Origin: Apodemus sylvaticus
Taxonomy: Eukaryota > Chordata > Mammalia > Rodentia > Muridae
Reading direction: 5' to 3'
DNA length: 64,000 nt
Assembly (NCBI RefSeq): GCF_947179515.1
Contig: NC_067481.1
Span: 25,681,947-25,745,946, forward strand
The notes beneath the pieces were generated by a model that was not told where the DNA came from, did not search any database, and was given only the letters and a program-made list of their open reading frames with translations. A program made the translations under genes and the position numbers. Of the stretch, positions 1-10,612 are shown in pieces (positions within the stretch are counted from its first letter, which is position 1; every line of letters begins with the position of its first letter).

Positions 1-3000
1 CACAGATCAGTGTAAGGACAGCTGTGTTGATGACTACAAATAAAAACCACGCATCTACTCCCCTCTCCCCACAAACCAAACCCAGAGGATTCCCATAGGG
101 AAAATGTCTAACTCAGAGCTCCTTCCCTCCACACAGTGGGCATGCCATTCTCTTCAAGTGGAAAACCAATCCTAGTCCCAGCTAGTGGGGATGTTCCCAA
201 CACCCCAATGGCAGACAAGACCTGACAAAAGAGGGCGCTCGCCTGCCTGCTCGCTCCCCTCAGAAGTCAGAGGCCAGTGCTGGCTCTTTCCATCTCACTG
301 GCTCTGCCTCTCACTTCTGGGATCAAAAGTAAGAAAAAGCAACAAGGGAAGGAAGGAAGATCTTACCTGGGGAAGTTTTTCCTGTCCCTACTTCCCATTG
401 GGACAGGGGTTTCAAGCAGGCCACGCCCTCCTAGGAGCAGGAGGCAAGGCTGAAAGGGAGCTGGGGGGGGAGGGGGGCACTGCTAGGGCTATACTCTGAT
501 CTGTTTCCTAGTCCTCAGGGGACTTGCATCAGAGGGAGACTGCTTGGCCTCAGAGGCTTAGTCCAAGTGACAGGGGACAGGAAAAACAGATACTATGAGA
601 TGTTTTCCAAGCCTATGTTTTTCAAGAGGCTAGCGCTGCTGTCCATATTTACTTGACCTATGATCCAATCAAGACAGTTGGGCCCACAGCTCCTACTCCC
701 CCATGCCTGCACTGCCAGCACAAACCACACTTCAAGTAACCCAAGGTAGCAGCAGTAGTTGTCACTAGCTTACACTGACATACCCGGCTTGAGGAAGGTT
801 ACAGTAGATCAGTTATGAACGAGTGAAGGTTATATAGGCTATGTCTAGGAGTAGTGACTCCCCCAACCACAACTCAGAAAACCACAGCAGGTCTCTAGAA
901 GTGACTGCCTTTCCCAGTTTGTGACTGGCACATAACCACCAAAGACAAGTTCCCTCTGAGGACTGCATTTCCATTAGCATTGCCCCACCATCTGCAAAGG
1001 ATGAAGGCCAATGACTCTGGTCGTGCTCCCTCCTTTCTCCAGCCAGCCTACAGTAGTCAACAAGGTCAACTGCTTTCCCCAATCGTTCATTCCCTTCTAC
1101 CAAGGCCTCCTGGTACCAGGCCATGCCGCCTAGAGCTGTCTCCCACACTGTTTTGAGGCCCGTCCTGCTGAGGAACGGTCAGGCCAGTTGTGGCTGGTAC
1201 ATCGAAGCACATGAGCACAGCACAGCACACTTTCCCAGGACCGAGAGGGTGAGGCTGCCATGCTCTGGTTGGTTTACATGCAGGTCTGGTTTACACCTGA
1301 GTATAGAAATTCTCCATGGGTAACCCCAGGACCACAGAGGCGTAGCTGACTGATGGCTTTGTCCCCACCACACCTCATTCCCCCAAGCCTTAAGACCTAT
1401 CCGACACCCGGGAAGTTCCGGTCTAGACCTTTGCGGCCCAGTAAGACTCTGGTGTTGTTGATCGTAGGCAGCTGCACACTTGCCACATATTTCTGCTCTG
1501 TACTTTAGCTTGAGTCTCTGTCACAGTGTCCTCACCTACAAGCCTTATCACCAGAGCTTTCCCAGACCATCTGGTCTACCCTGATCATGCCCACTCGGTC
1601 TTTAAAGATGGTCCTTGATCTTCTGCTACAGTGAGTAACGCTCCAATTCTTTCTTGGGTAACAGTCACTTTCCAGTTCCCTCAGGACAGGGCTCTTGTCT
1701 TCTACCTCACGTCCTTCCACACTACCAAGCTCACAGCCATGCAAACAATGCAAACACAGGCTGAAATGAACTTTTATATCATGGGGGGGGAGTGGGGGCT
1801 GAAATGGAACAAACAATCTCTCTGAACTGCAAATATTAACCACTTGAAGGCCTCTGTGGACTTTAGATTTTGGGCTCCAATACAAAATGGCCCTTTCTAC
1901 AAGATGCCAAGTGGCCTGTACCCTGCAGAGGCAGAACTTACAGGTATGCCAAGTTCAGAATCATGACCTTATGCTGACCACGAGACATGTCAGAAGGGTG
2001 CTGGACTGGCGCGTCTACAGTTCACTCTGGGGCTCAATTTCTTTACAGCCAGCTGAGAAAGCAATCTCTGTGTTTAGTTCGAGGAGGAGGAAGGTGACTC
2101 CAAGCACAGAGGGAACCCACAGGCCACTTTCCAAATAGGACAGTTTTCTAAGTTACTTAGACACAGGGCTTCACCCCCACCATCAGGAACCCCAAGCCTG
2201 ACGGTATTCACTTTGTCATCTGAGGCAGACACAAACAGAGGGAACTCAAACGGCCATCACATGGAATACTGCAGGGTTAAGAGTAATGAAGACCCAACGG
2301 CCTCACTGTCCATCTTGAGTAGTTCTGTGGCACAGCAAACTTATGTGACTAATGACTGGATGTGGCCAGCTTCAGACACAAAGACTACTCACGCACCAAA
2401 GTTCTTCCTTCCCTCCCTCCCATCCATCTGAAAGGCAACTTTCAAAATAGCATCTGACAGGTTCCCAGCGGTGAAAGGCACCGGGGTCTGACTCAGGAAA
2501 TGTCTGGGCTGCGAGAATGAACATGGGCAAATGAAGAAGCCCTTGCCACCTCCATCTCAGGGGTGGGTTGACAACACTGACAAGTCGATGATCATGAGAC
2601 GCCATGCCTTTTCTGCACTACAGAAATCCCGTTAAGGCTGAGACGCGCGGGCTCCTCTTGGAGCACAATAGCTATTTCTCACTTCCTCCACACTTCCTCT
2701 CACTAGCTGACAGGCGGGGTGACACTGGCTCCTTAGCTGTGGGTATGCTTTGCCACAAAGGATCTGGAAGCATGCTCCAGGCATGGGGTTGCTGATAGTG
2801 GGGGTGAAGCCCTGGCAGTCCAGGATTAGAGCTCTGAACTGCCCACGTGATGAGAAACACCACTGCCTGCACAGCTGGCAGAAGCACTAGCAGTGCTGGT
2901 TTGACCAAAGTGAAATCCACAGTTACTGCGGGGAAGGGCTGAGGGGAGGGAAAACTGGGTTTGCCTCAGGTCACTAAGCTGAAAGAGTTTAGTCAACAAA

Positions 3001-4037
3001 GTGCACACCAATTCCATGAGAGGCAATTCTGAGATCAGGTCTGTAACTCTTGAGAGGACAGGAGTGGTAGCGAATGGAACAGCAGACCCCTCACCACCCT
3101 CTCCAGTTGAAGCTGGAGAGGAGAACCAGACACCTTTCCAGAAACTTCCAATCTCAGTCTTCTGCACTTCTCTGGCTTCCCCCAGCCTTCTTCCAGGTTC
3201 ACGGAAAAGCTTCAATGCGGCCTTTGGCGCCAGCTGAACAACCAGCCCTCCTCACTGCACCCTTCCCTTGACCTACTCATCCCCAACACCACCTTCAGTT
3301 CATTGGGTACAGACCCCAGCTGCCTTTCACTGAGAAATGTAAATACTAAAACGTAACTTCTAAAAAGAAACAGTGTTAAGACTTCTTCCAGTTTTCCAAG
3401 GAGCTCATCCCGTCCTGGGGTGCATGGGGTTGGGGCGTGGGGGGCCCCACTTGGAGGATGGCTGTGTGCTTCTCCCAAGCCCCAGGGCTGCAGGGGAACC
3501 AAGTTCTGTGCCGGGAATCACAACCCACTCTTCTTTTTCTGCCAGATTCTTCTTTTGTGGTAGCTTCATTTGGTTCTTCAAACTGGAGCCTGGATTTCAA
3601 ATGCCTAGGTAAAAAGGGAAAGAAAACAAAGCGGTTCAAACAGTAGTCAGCCACAGGGGAGGGAGGGAGAACTGACTACCACTACGGGTGGAGAAGAGCA
3701 GCTCCAAGGCAGAGCGGCAGCTGGACCACCACATGCTTCCACAGACGCTGAACAACAGCACATGTGGCAGCTGCCTCTGTTCATCTTGGTCCTTGTTCTA
3801 GTTCACAAAGTCACGAAGAACATAAACACTCTTCCATGGGAAACCTCCTAAGGACTGCTCTCAGCCGCCCTGTGTTGGTGTGTTCAGTCTGGCAGCACCC
3901 TTCCATATGATGCTGTTTGGAGCCCCCCACCCCAGGCCTCCTGAATGTGCTCCTGTTGATGTGGGTTTCCTGTAGGGCTCAGCACTCACTGAGTCACGTT
4001 CTAGTTCTAATGAAGGGTCCTATCTCATCTCAGCAGG

Positions 4038-4270
4038 GAGCTGGAAAGACAGCTCAGGGCTAAGAGCCCTTACTTCTTTTGCAGAGGACCCGGGCTTGGT
4101 TCCCAGCACCCATAAAATGGCTTGTGAACCACTGTGACTTGTTCCAGAGGACCCAATGCCCTTTTTTAGTCTTTTGGCCTCTACAGGCTCCTGCATGCAT
4201 GGATGTACATTAAATCACAAAGGCATAGACACACAGACAGACACAGACAGACAGACATACACACACACAG
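4038..4270 (+). mobile_element. B3-type SINE
   Basis: gctggaaagacagctcaggg is followed by agaggacccgggcttggttc and an acac/acag tail. Confidence 0.8.
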
Positions 4271-4509
4271 AAATACTTAACAAAGGAGCAGTATCCAGTA
4301 GATGTTCCTTCTAGCTCCCTACTACCTCCCCATTGTGACCGGTTTACTTTTGAAACCATATCTTGGTATAAAAAGCAGAGTGGCACCAAACTTGTAATTC
4401 CAGGACTCAAAAGGCGGAGGGAGGGAGAGAGGGAGGTCTTCATGAGCTCCAAGTCAGCCAGAGCTGCATAGCCCAATCCTGCCCTTATTTCAAAAAGAAA
4501 AGCCTTTTG

Positions 4510-4738
4510 GGCTGATGTGATGGCTCAGTGACTGAAGACACCTGCTACAAAGCCCAGGGTGGCCCCATGGGAACAGACGGCTGCTAAGAGCACTGCTCTG
4601 GTAGGTCACAAGTACCTGCAACTCTAGTTCTAGGGAGGCCAACACCCTCCTCTGGCCTTTCAAGGCACCCACACTCATGTCTACACACTCCCACACAATA
4701 ATGTAACTAAATAAAACCTTTAAAAAAAAAAAGAAAGA
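4510..4738 (+). mobile_element. B3-type SINE
   Basis: gggctgatgtgatggctcag through ctctggcctttcaaggcacc to an A-rich tail. Confidence 0.8.
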
Positions 4739-5179
4739 AGGCAAGTGCCTTTATCTTTGAGGTGCTGGGATTACAGATGTTCCTCAAACCCAGCTCCTGC
4801 CCTAACTTTCGCTCTGTGTAAAACCACCACACAGAGAAACCGTCCCAGACACTTAAACCCTTCAACATGCTAGGAACCACTTCCAAGACACACAATTTGC
4901 CTGTAACTGAAGATCTGGACAGTTCCCATCCAGTCTGGAACCCTTGAGTCAGAGCTCGGCAGCCATCATTTCTGGGTCTCTGTCTGGCTTGCCCTCTGCC
5001 CTGTTAACAGTTACCGGCATGGCTCACCTGCCTTCCCTAACAGCACAGGATCGAGGACTCCCAGGGCCTAGAGGAGACACAGAAAGTTTACCTAGCCTAA
5101 GAGAAAAAATGGTGGGCTGGCAAGAATGCATAGTCTTTAAGGACACTGGCTACTCTTCCTAGCCGGGCTTGGCAGTCTA

Positions 5180-5305
5180 CAACTGTTTGTAACTGTTTGT
5201 AACTGTAAGTTCTAGGAATTTGATGCCCTCTCCTGGCCTCCATGAGTGGTTGGCACGGATGTGGCACACACATACATACAGGCAAAATACCCATATGCAT
5301 AAAAG
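5180..5305 (+). mobile_element. B3-type SINE fragment
   Basis: The 3' half (gatgccctctcctggcctcc and acacacatacatacaggcaa) is preceded by three aactgtttgt-like repeats. Confidence 0.6.
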
Positions 5306-5679
5306 AGCTTCGTGGGTTTTTGTTGCTTTTGTTTGTTTTTTAAAAGAAAGCATGTAGCACAGCAACTCTTCAGCTGTCACACACCTTTGAAAAGAGAGCA
5401 ATGAGCTCAGGAAAGCAGAGCCCCCTTTAAGTCCACCTTAAGGCTGCTGTAGCTGTGTGTGCGGACAGGACCAAGGAACACAAAAGTAGCCCAGTAGTCA
5501 GCGCTTAGAAACATGGCCCGGAGTGGAGTAAGGGGACACAGAGTTAACACGGCCCTGGCAGGCAGATGCCACTGGCATGGAGTGAGCAGGAGCTTGTAGC
5601 CGGCATGGCCACGGGCAACAACTCCTCAAACGCTGCTCCCGGCTCAGCCGACCTTCCAATGGTCACTTGAGTACTAACT

Positions 5680-5817
5680 GAGCCAGGTGTGGCAGTGCTT
5701 TTTAGTCCCAGAGTTTGGGAGACAGAGGCAAACAAATATTTGTGAGTTCAAAGCCAACTTGAATTCCAGACCAGCCAAGGTTACATAGGAAGACCCTATC
5801 TCAAAAAACAAAAACAA
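5680..5817 (+). mobile_element. B1 SINE (diverged)
   Basis: gccaggtgtggcagtgcttt through gaagaccctatctcaaaaaa. Confidence 0.8.
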
Positions 5818-5998
5818 GGGCTGGAGAGATGACTCAGTGGTTAAGAGCACTGACTGCTCTTCCAGCAGTCCTGAGTTCAAATCCCAGCAACCACATGGTG
5901 GCTCACAACCATCTGTAATAGGATCTGCTGCCCTCTTCTGGTGTGTCTGAAGACAGTACTCACATACATAAAATAAATAAATCTTAAACAACTAAAGA
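5818..5998 (+). mobile_element. B2 SINE
   Basis: gggctggagagatgactcag through ccctcttctggtgtgtctga, then aataaataaatctt. Confidence 0.92.
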
Positions 5999-6184
5999 AA
6001 AACAAAAACTAGATCAGGCATGGTAGTGTATAGTGTGATACAGTGACACCCTAGGATGGGGGAGTGGAAACCTAGTTAGAGGAAAAAACAGAGATACAGT
6101 TCAGGTCTTGGAACCTGAATTTGGTTTGGGAGATCTGACTTTTCTGAACTAAATAGGCACCTGTGCTTATATGTGTATGCATGC

Positions 6185-6189
6185 GCGTG

Positions 6190-6240
<51 letters not shown>

Positions 6241-6260
6241 GCGCGCACACACACACACAA
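6185..6260. repeat. (CA)n microsatellite
   Basis: A long ac/gc dinucleotide tract includes a gcgcgcgc stretch. Confidence 0.95.
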
Positions 6261-6732
6261 TTAAATAAAAAGAAAAATCTTAGAAAACAAAACTAAAAGA
6301 ACTAGTCAGACTCTGCCAGCATAGAGGTATGGTGATGCTTGCCTATAACCCCAGAACTTGAGGGGATACAGGCAGGACAATCAGGAGCTCATCAGGTGCT
6401 GTCAAAAATAAATCATAGAGTTGTACAATAGCTCCAGAAGTGGTTTTAGGCATTGCCTGGAGAGCCTGGTGAGACTTCCCAATACAGACCAGTGTCAGGA
6501 CAAGCTACAGACCCTGAGTGGACCTCAGCAGGGCAGTGGGAGATGGCTCTGTACACGAGTAAGGTGCTGGACATGGGTGCTGAAAGTGAGCTCAGGTCCT
6601 GGGCAGAAGCAGCATGTGTGCGCCGCCTACTGCTGCAGAGCCCTGCTCCAGATACCATTTGCTCCTTCTCTCCCTCCCCTTCTCCTCCCTCCCCACACCC
6701 CATTTCATTTTTGTGATGTGAATGTGGGGTTG

Positions 6733-6852
6733 AAACAGGGACTTATGAAGCTGGCCTCAAACTTGCTATGGTGCTAAAGCCAACCTTGACCCCTGATTCT
6801 ATGGCCTCCACTTCCTCAACTCGGGGATTCCAGGTGTGTGCCACCATGCCCA
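6733..6852 (-). mobile_element. Old B1-type remnant
   Basis: gaaacagggacttatgaagc through gtgtgtgccaccatgccca. Confidence 0.5.
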
Positions 6853-6896
6853 TTTCATTCTTTCAAACATTTACTTTGTGGTGTAGAAAAGGCAGG

Positions 6897-7068
6897 CTGG
6901 GCCGGGCGGTGGTGGCACACACCTTTAATCCCATCACTTGGGAAGCAGAGGCAGGCAGATTTCTGAGTTCAAGACCAGCCTGGTCTACAGAGTAAGTTCC
7001 AGAACAGCCAGGGCTACACAGAGAAACCCTGTCTCGAAAAAACAACAACAACAAAACAAAAAAAGAAA
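6897..7068 (+). mobile_element. B1 SINE
   Basis: Near-consensus: gccgggcggtggtggcacac through gagaaaccctgtctcg, then an A-rich tail. Confidence 0.95.
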
Positions 7069-7564
7069 AGACAGGGCTGCTTTTCTCATTCCCATCTCAA
7101 GCTGTGAGCCTTGGAAAAACTCTTACTGCAACGCACGCCTTTTGAAAATAAAGGTATCCATTAGTTCCTTTAAGTTTACCTCCCCACTGGGCTCCTGCTC
7201 TCTGCATCATACATGCAGCGTCCTGCAGATCAGCCAAAGCAAACCCGCAGTCCCACTGTGTCTGCCTAGCTCATGCTCAGGGATGAGCTTGCACGCTTAC
7301 AGAGCCTTGAGTTCTGATCCTCTGTGCTGCCAACTCCCAAGTACTCGGATCACAGGTATATAACATGCTCAGCTTGGTAAAGAAAGTACATTTTTGAGTA
7401 GTAACTAGGACCCAAGCTCAGACCCTCGTGCAGGCCGGGCGGTGGTCTCTCGCTGACGTACGTCCCAGCTCTCTTTTCACTTTCTAGTTTCAGAGAGGAT
7501 CTAAGAAATGAATCGAATCTACAACTGTAGCTTAGAAAGACTTGGCTTGGCAAATACTCTATAA

Positions 7565-7775
7565 GGCTGAAGTTCTCAACCTGTGGGTTGAGACCCCTTT
7601 GGCAAACCTCTATCTCCAAAAATACCTTTATTATAATTCTTAACAGTAGCAAATTTACAATGATGAAGTAGCAATAATAATAATAAAAATAATTTTATGG
7701 TTAGGGGTCAGCACATCATCACGAGAAACTGTATTAAGGGTTGTAGCACTAGGAAGGCTGAGAACCACTGGTTTA
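7565..7775. mobile_element. hAT-type MITE resembling URR1
   Basis: The ends are near inverted repeats of the hAT/Charlie type: gttctcaacctgtggg on the left and ggctgagaaccactgg on the right. The interior (taacagtagcaaatttac, ataattttatggttaggggt) fits the rodent URR1 family. It lies just after the Socs7 stop codon. Confidence 0.75.
7627..7632 (-). promoter_or_regulatory. Candidate proximal poly(A) signal of Socs7
   Basis: A minus-strand AATAAA lies about 280 nt downstream of the stop codon. It sits in a repeat copy, so use as a real signal is uncertain. Confidence 0.2.
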
Positions 7776-7909
7776 AGGCCTTCAAATGCAGTCATGTACC
7801 TATTAGAGAATCGAGTATCAGACAGATTCATGGGTCATGAAGTAACCCAGTGCCTGGGCTTCACGAAGAGGCAGGCTCCTACCTTCATGGTGAACGGCAG
7901 GCCTCGCTG

Positions 7910-8030
7910 CTACGTGGAAGGCTCCACCTCCTGCTTCTGTTTGGAAATGAGCTGCGCCTCCTTTAGGGACAGGTACACCTCCTCCTGAGGATCATAGTAG
8001 TAGAACTTGCGAATGTAAGAGATCAGAGGT
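7910..8030 (-). CDS. Socs7: Socs7 coding exon 9 with stop codon
   Basis: This 121-nt coding part encodes PLISYIRKFYYYDPQEEVY, then SLKEAQLISKQKQEVEPST and TAG at 7912-7910. The acceptor is CCGCAG|ACCTCT, and the split Lys codon is AA|A. The C-terminus matches that of human SOCS7 as I recall it. Confidence 0.97.
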
Positions 8031-10568
8031 CTGCGGAAAAACAGGGAGACATAGAGTGTACCATTTAGAGAGACATTTCTCAGGAACTGTGACTGCTGAG
8101 CCCTCCTCCCTCCCCATCCATTCCTTCATACTGTATGACTACTGAGCAGCCTTTGCCAACGTGACACTCTCACCTTCCCGTCTTACACACTTCTGTCTCT
8201 CTCACTCTACTGCAGCACTCTGCCATGGCCTGCAGAGCAAGGCCGGCACACATCTTCCTCCCTAAGTGCTACAACATGAAGAATCAAAACACTGCCTACA
8301 AATGTTTTGTGCCAGGCTTGGCCTCTAGGAGCAACTTGCAAGCTTCAAAGGTTCCTCCATTTCTAGTTCACGTACTCCCCCCAACCCCCAAACCCTGACA
8401 ACCCCATTGTACTTAGGCAGTGGCAGATCCGGGATATGATCTATTCGGACAAGCTGCCGGATCCGGAATCTGCAAAGATGCTGGAGGGACTTCACATTGC
8501 TGAATCTGGACACTGGATAGAGCAGCTGTACTGGAGTCGGTGGCAGTCCTTCAAGAATAAAACCAAAGGGAGATACTCAGCGAGAATAATGAAGCTCCCA
8601 GGGGAAGAGCTACTACAGCTCCCAGGGGAAGAGCTGGGGTAGGTGTCATGGTGCTGCTTCACAGTTCATGTATACTGTGCTAAAGGCCCTCACAAAGGGC
8701 CATCTGCGAGAGCACCACTACCATGTTTTACTAAGGGAATTTCGTGTCCTCTGATAACCTCCCCAGCAACATTTTGGTTTATTTTCTTTCATACAGGGTC
8801 TTGTTACATAGCATAGGTTATGAAACAGGCTAGCCTCAACCTAAAGCAATCTTCCTGCCTTAGCCTCCTGAGTACTGGGGCCGCAGATGTGAGCCCCAAC
8901 ACCTGGCTTCCAGAATCACTCTTCATTGTGGAAAATGGCCCACAAGACCAAGCTAGAGTCTGCTCCATGGGGCCAAGCCAAAGCCTGAGGTTCTTGGGGA
9001 AGGACAATAATCCAAAGCCCCCATGTTGGGACGGGGATACTTGTTCAGCTCTATTTAGTAGTATCTTAAAGATCAGGGTTCTGGATATTCAGAGGTACAG
9101 TGGTTTGAATAGAATAGCTTTTATTACCAGAAAGAGTGGTGTGTTCAAAGGCCAGCCCTCTCAGTGGACGTGTTGGTAGGTATGCAAGCTCTGAAAAGCT
9201 CCACAGCATTGCAACTAGTAAGCAGGAGGGCAGGCAGAAGGTGGAGCGGTGTCAAGGCTGCCTGCCACTCCTGCATCTGTCTACTCGGGCCAGGCAGGAC
9301 CAGCTCGGCACTTTTCTCCCCTCGTTAGGCTGGGTTACAAGAACAAGAATGATGATGCTTCTGAAAGACAACTACAGCAGCTTGCACAAGCCGGGCCTCA
9401 TGCAACAGTGCTCAGGTGCCTGCCCACATGTGCCTCCAGGCCAAGCAACACCCTGACATGATCTGAGCCCCTGTGCTGGGGAAGCCCAACCCCCACAGTC
9501 AATGCCACAGAACAGAAAGTCACCGAGGACAGAGACTAAACACATGCAAATGAACTAGTAATGCTCTTGTCTCTACAAGCGAAGGGACTATGGAAAGTAA
9601 GGAAAACAAACTAAAAAGACTGAGAAGAGGGCTGGAGAGATGGCTCAGCAATTAAGAGCACTGACTGCTCTTCCAGAGGTCCTGAGTTCAAGTCCCAACA
9701 ACCACATGGTAGCTCACAACCATCTGTAAGAGGATCTGATGCCCTCTTCTGGTGTCTGAAGACAGCTACAGTGTTCTCACATTTGGTTTTTCAAGATAGG
9801 ATTTCTCTGTGTAGCTCTGGCTGCCCTGGGACTTGTTCTGTAGACCAGGCTCCAGGCTGGCCTTGAACTCAGAGATCCACCTGCTTTTGCCACTTGAGTG
9901 TTGGGACTAAAAGTGTGTTGACACCACACCCAGCTAGGAATTATTTTCTTATTTTCTTAGCCACTGTCATATCCAAAGAAATATTGCAAACACAACTGGG
10001 TAGAAAATAAAATTCTACCATTACTGGGGTTTAATTTCAAACGCTTTTAAATTTTTGTGATTGAAGGCCTGAGGAAAAGAGGAATTGAAGCTCGTAGATT
10101 GTCTCCAAAACCCATGTCATAGTTATTGACAACTGACATTCTCCAAAAGCCAATCAATCATAAAACAGCCATACTGCCCTGTTAGTAAACAAGAAAACTT
10201 TTCTTTTTATCTTAAAAAACAATCAACTCAAAACCATAAAGAGATGTCCCTACCTCCACTTCATATGAAGACACTAGGTACCTTTGCATTCAGAGACCCC
10301 GCTCAAAGCAGAGCACTAGGAGAGGCAGCCTGCCCACAGCAGTGCTCCACCTAAGGAGCACAGCACTGGAACCCTTTGGGGAACTTCCATGTCAGGGGAC
10401 TCTGAGCCCTGGCCTGCTGATGAAGATTCCCTATGACAGCCAGCTCTGACTTACGTGACCACCTACTGCAGACACCTCACCTGTCAGACTACGGCTCCTG
10501 TCTGAAAGCTTCGCTCCTCTTTCCCCATCCAGGGAACTTTTTCTTTAATTTAAGTTTTAGTTTTTAGT

Positions 10569-10612
<44 letters not shown>

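Larger units (their letters stand above)
1..7909 (-). other. Socs7: Socs7 3' flank, probable long 3' UTR (end not determined)
   Basis: No coding sequence is recognised below the Socs7 stop. One AATAAA on the minus strand (7632-7627) could end a short transcript about 280 nt after the stop, but it lies inside a hAT-type repeat. Positions 1-4000 contain essentially no recognisable SINEs and no minus-strand AATAAA or ATTAAA that I could find. This is compatible with a long 3' UTR continuing past the window edge. Short open frames here look like chance. Confidence 0.45.

Noticed and set aside
1..4000. Expected neighbour Arhgap23 at the left end
   Set aside because: No RhoGAP, PDZ or PH coding segment is seen on either strand. 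In human it lies tens of kb from SOCS7.
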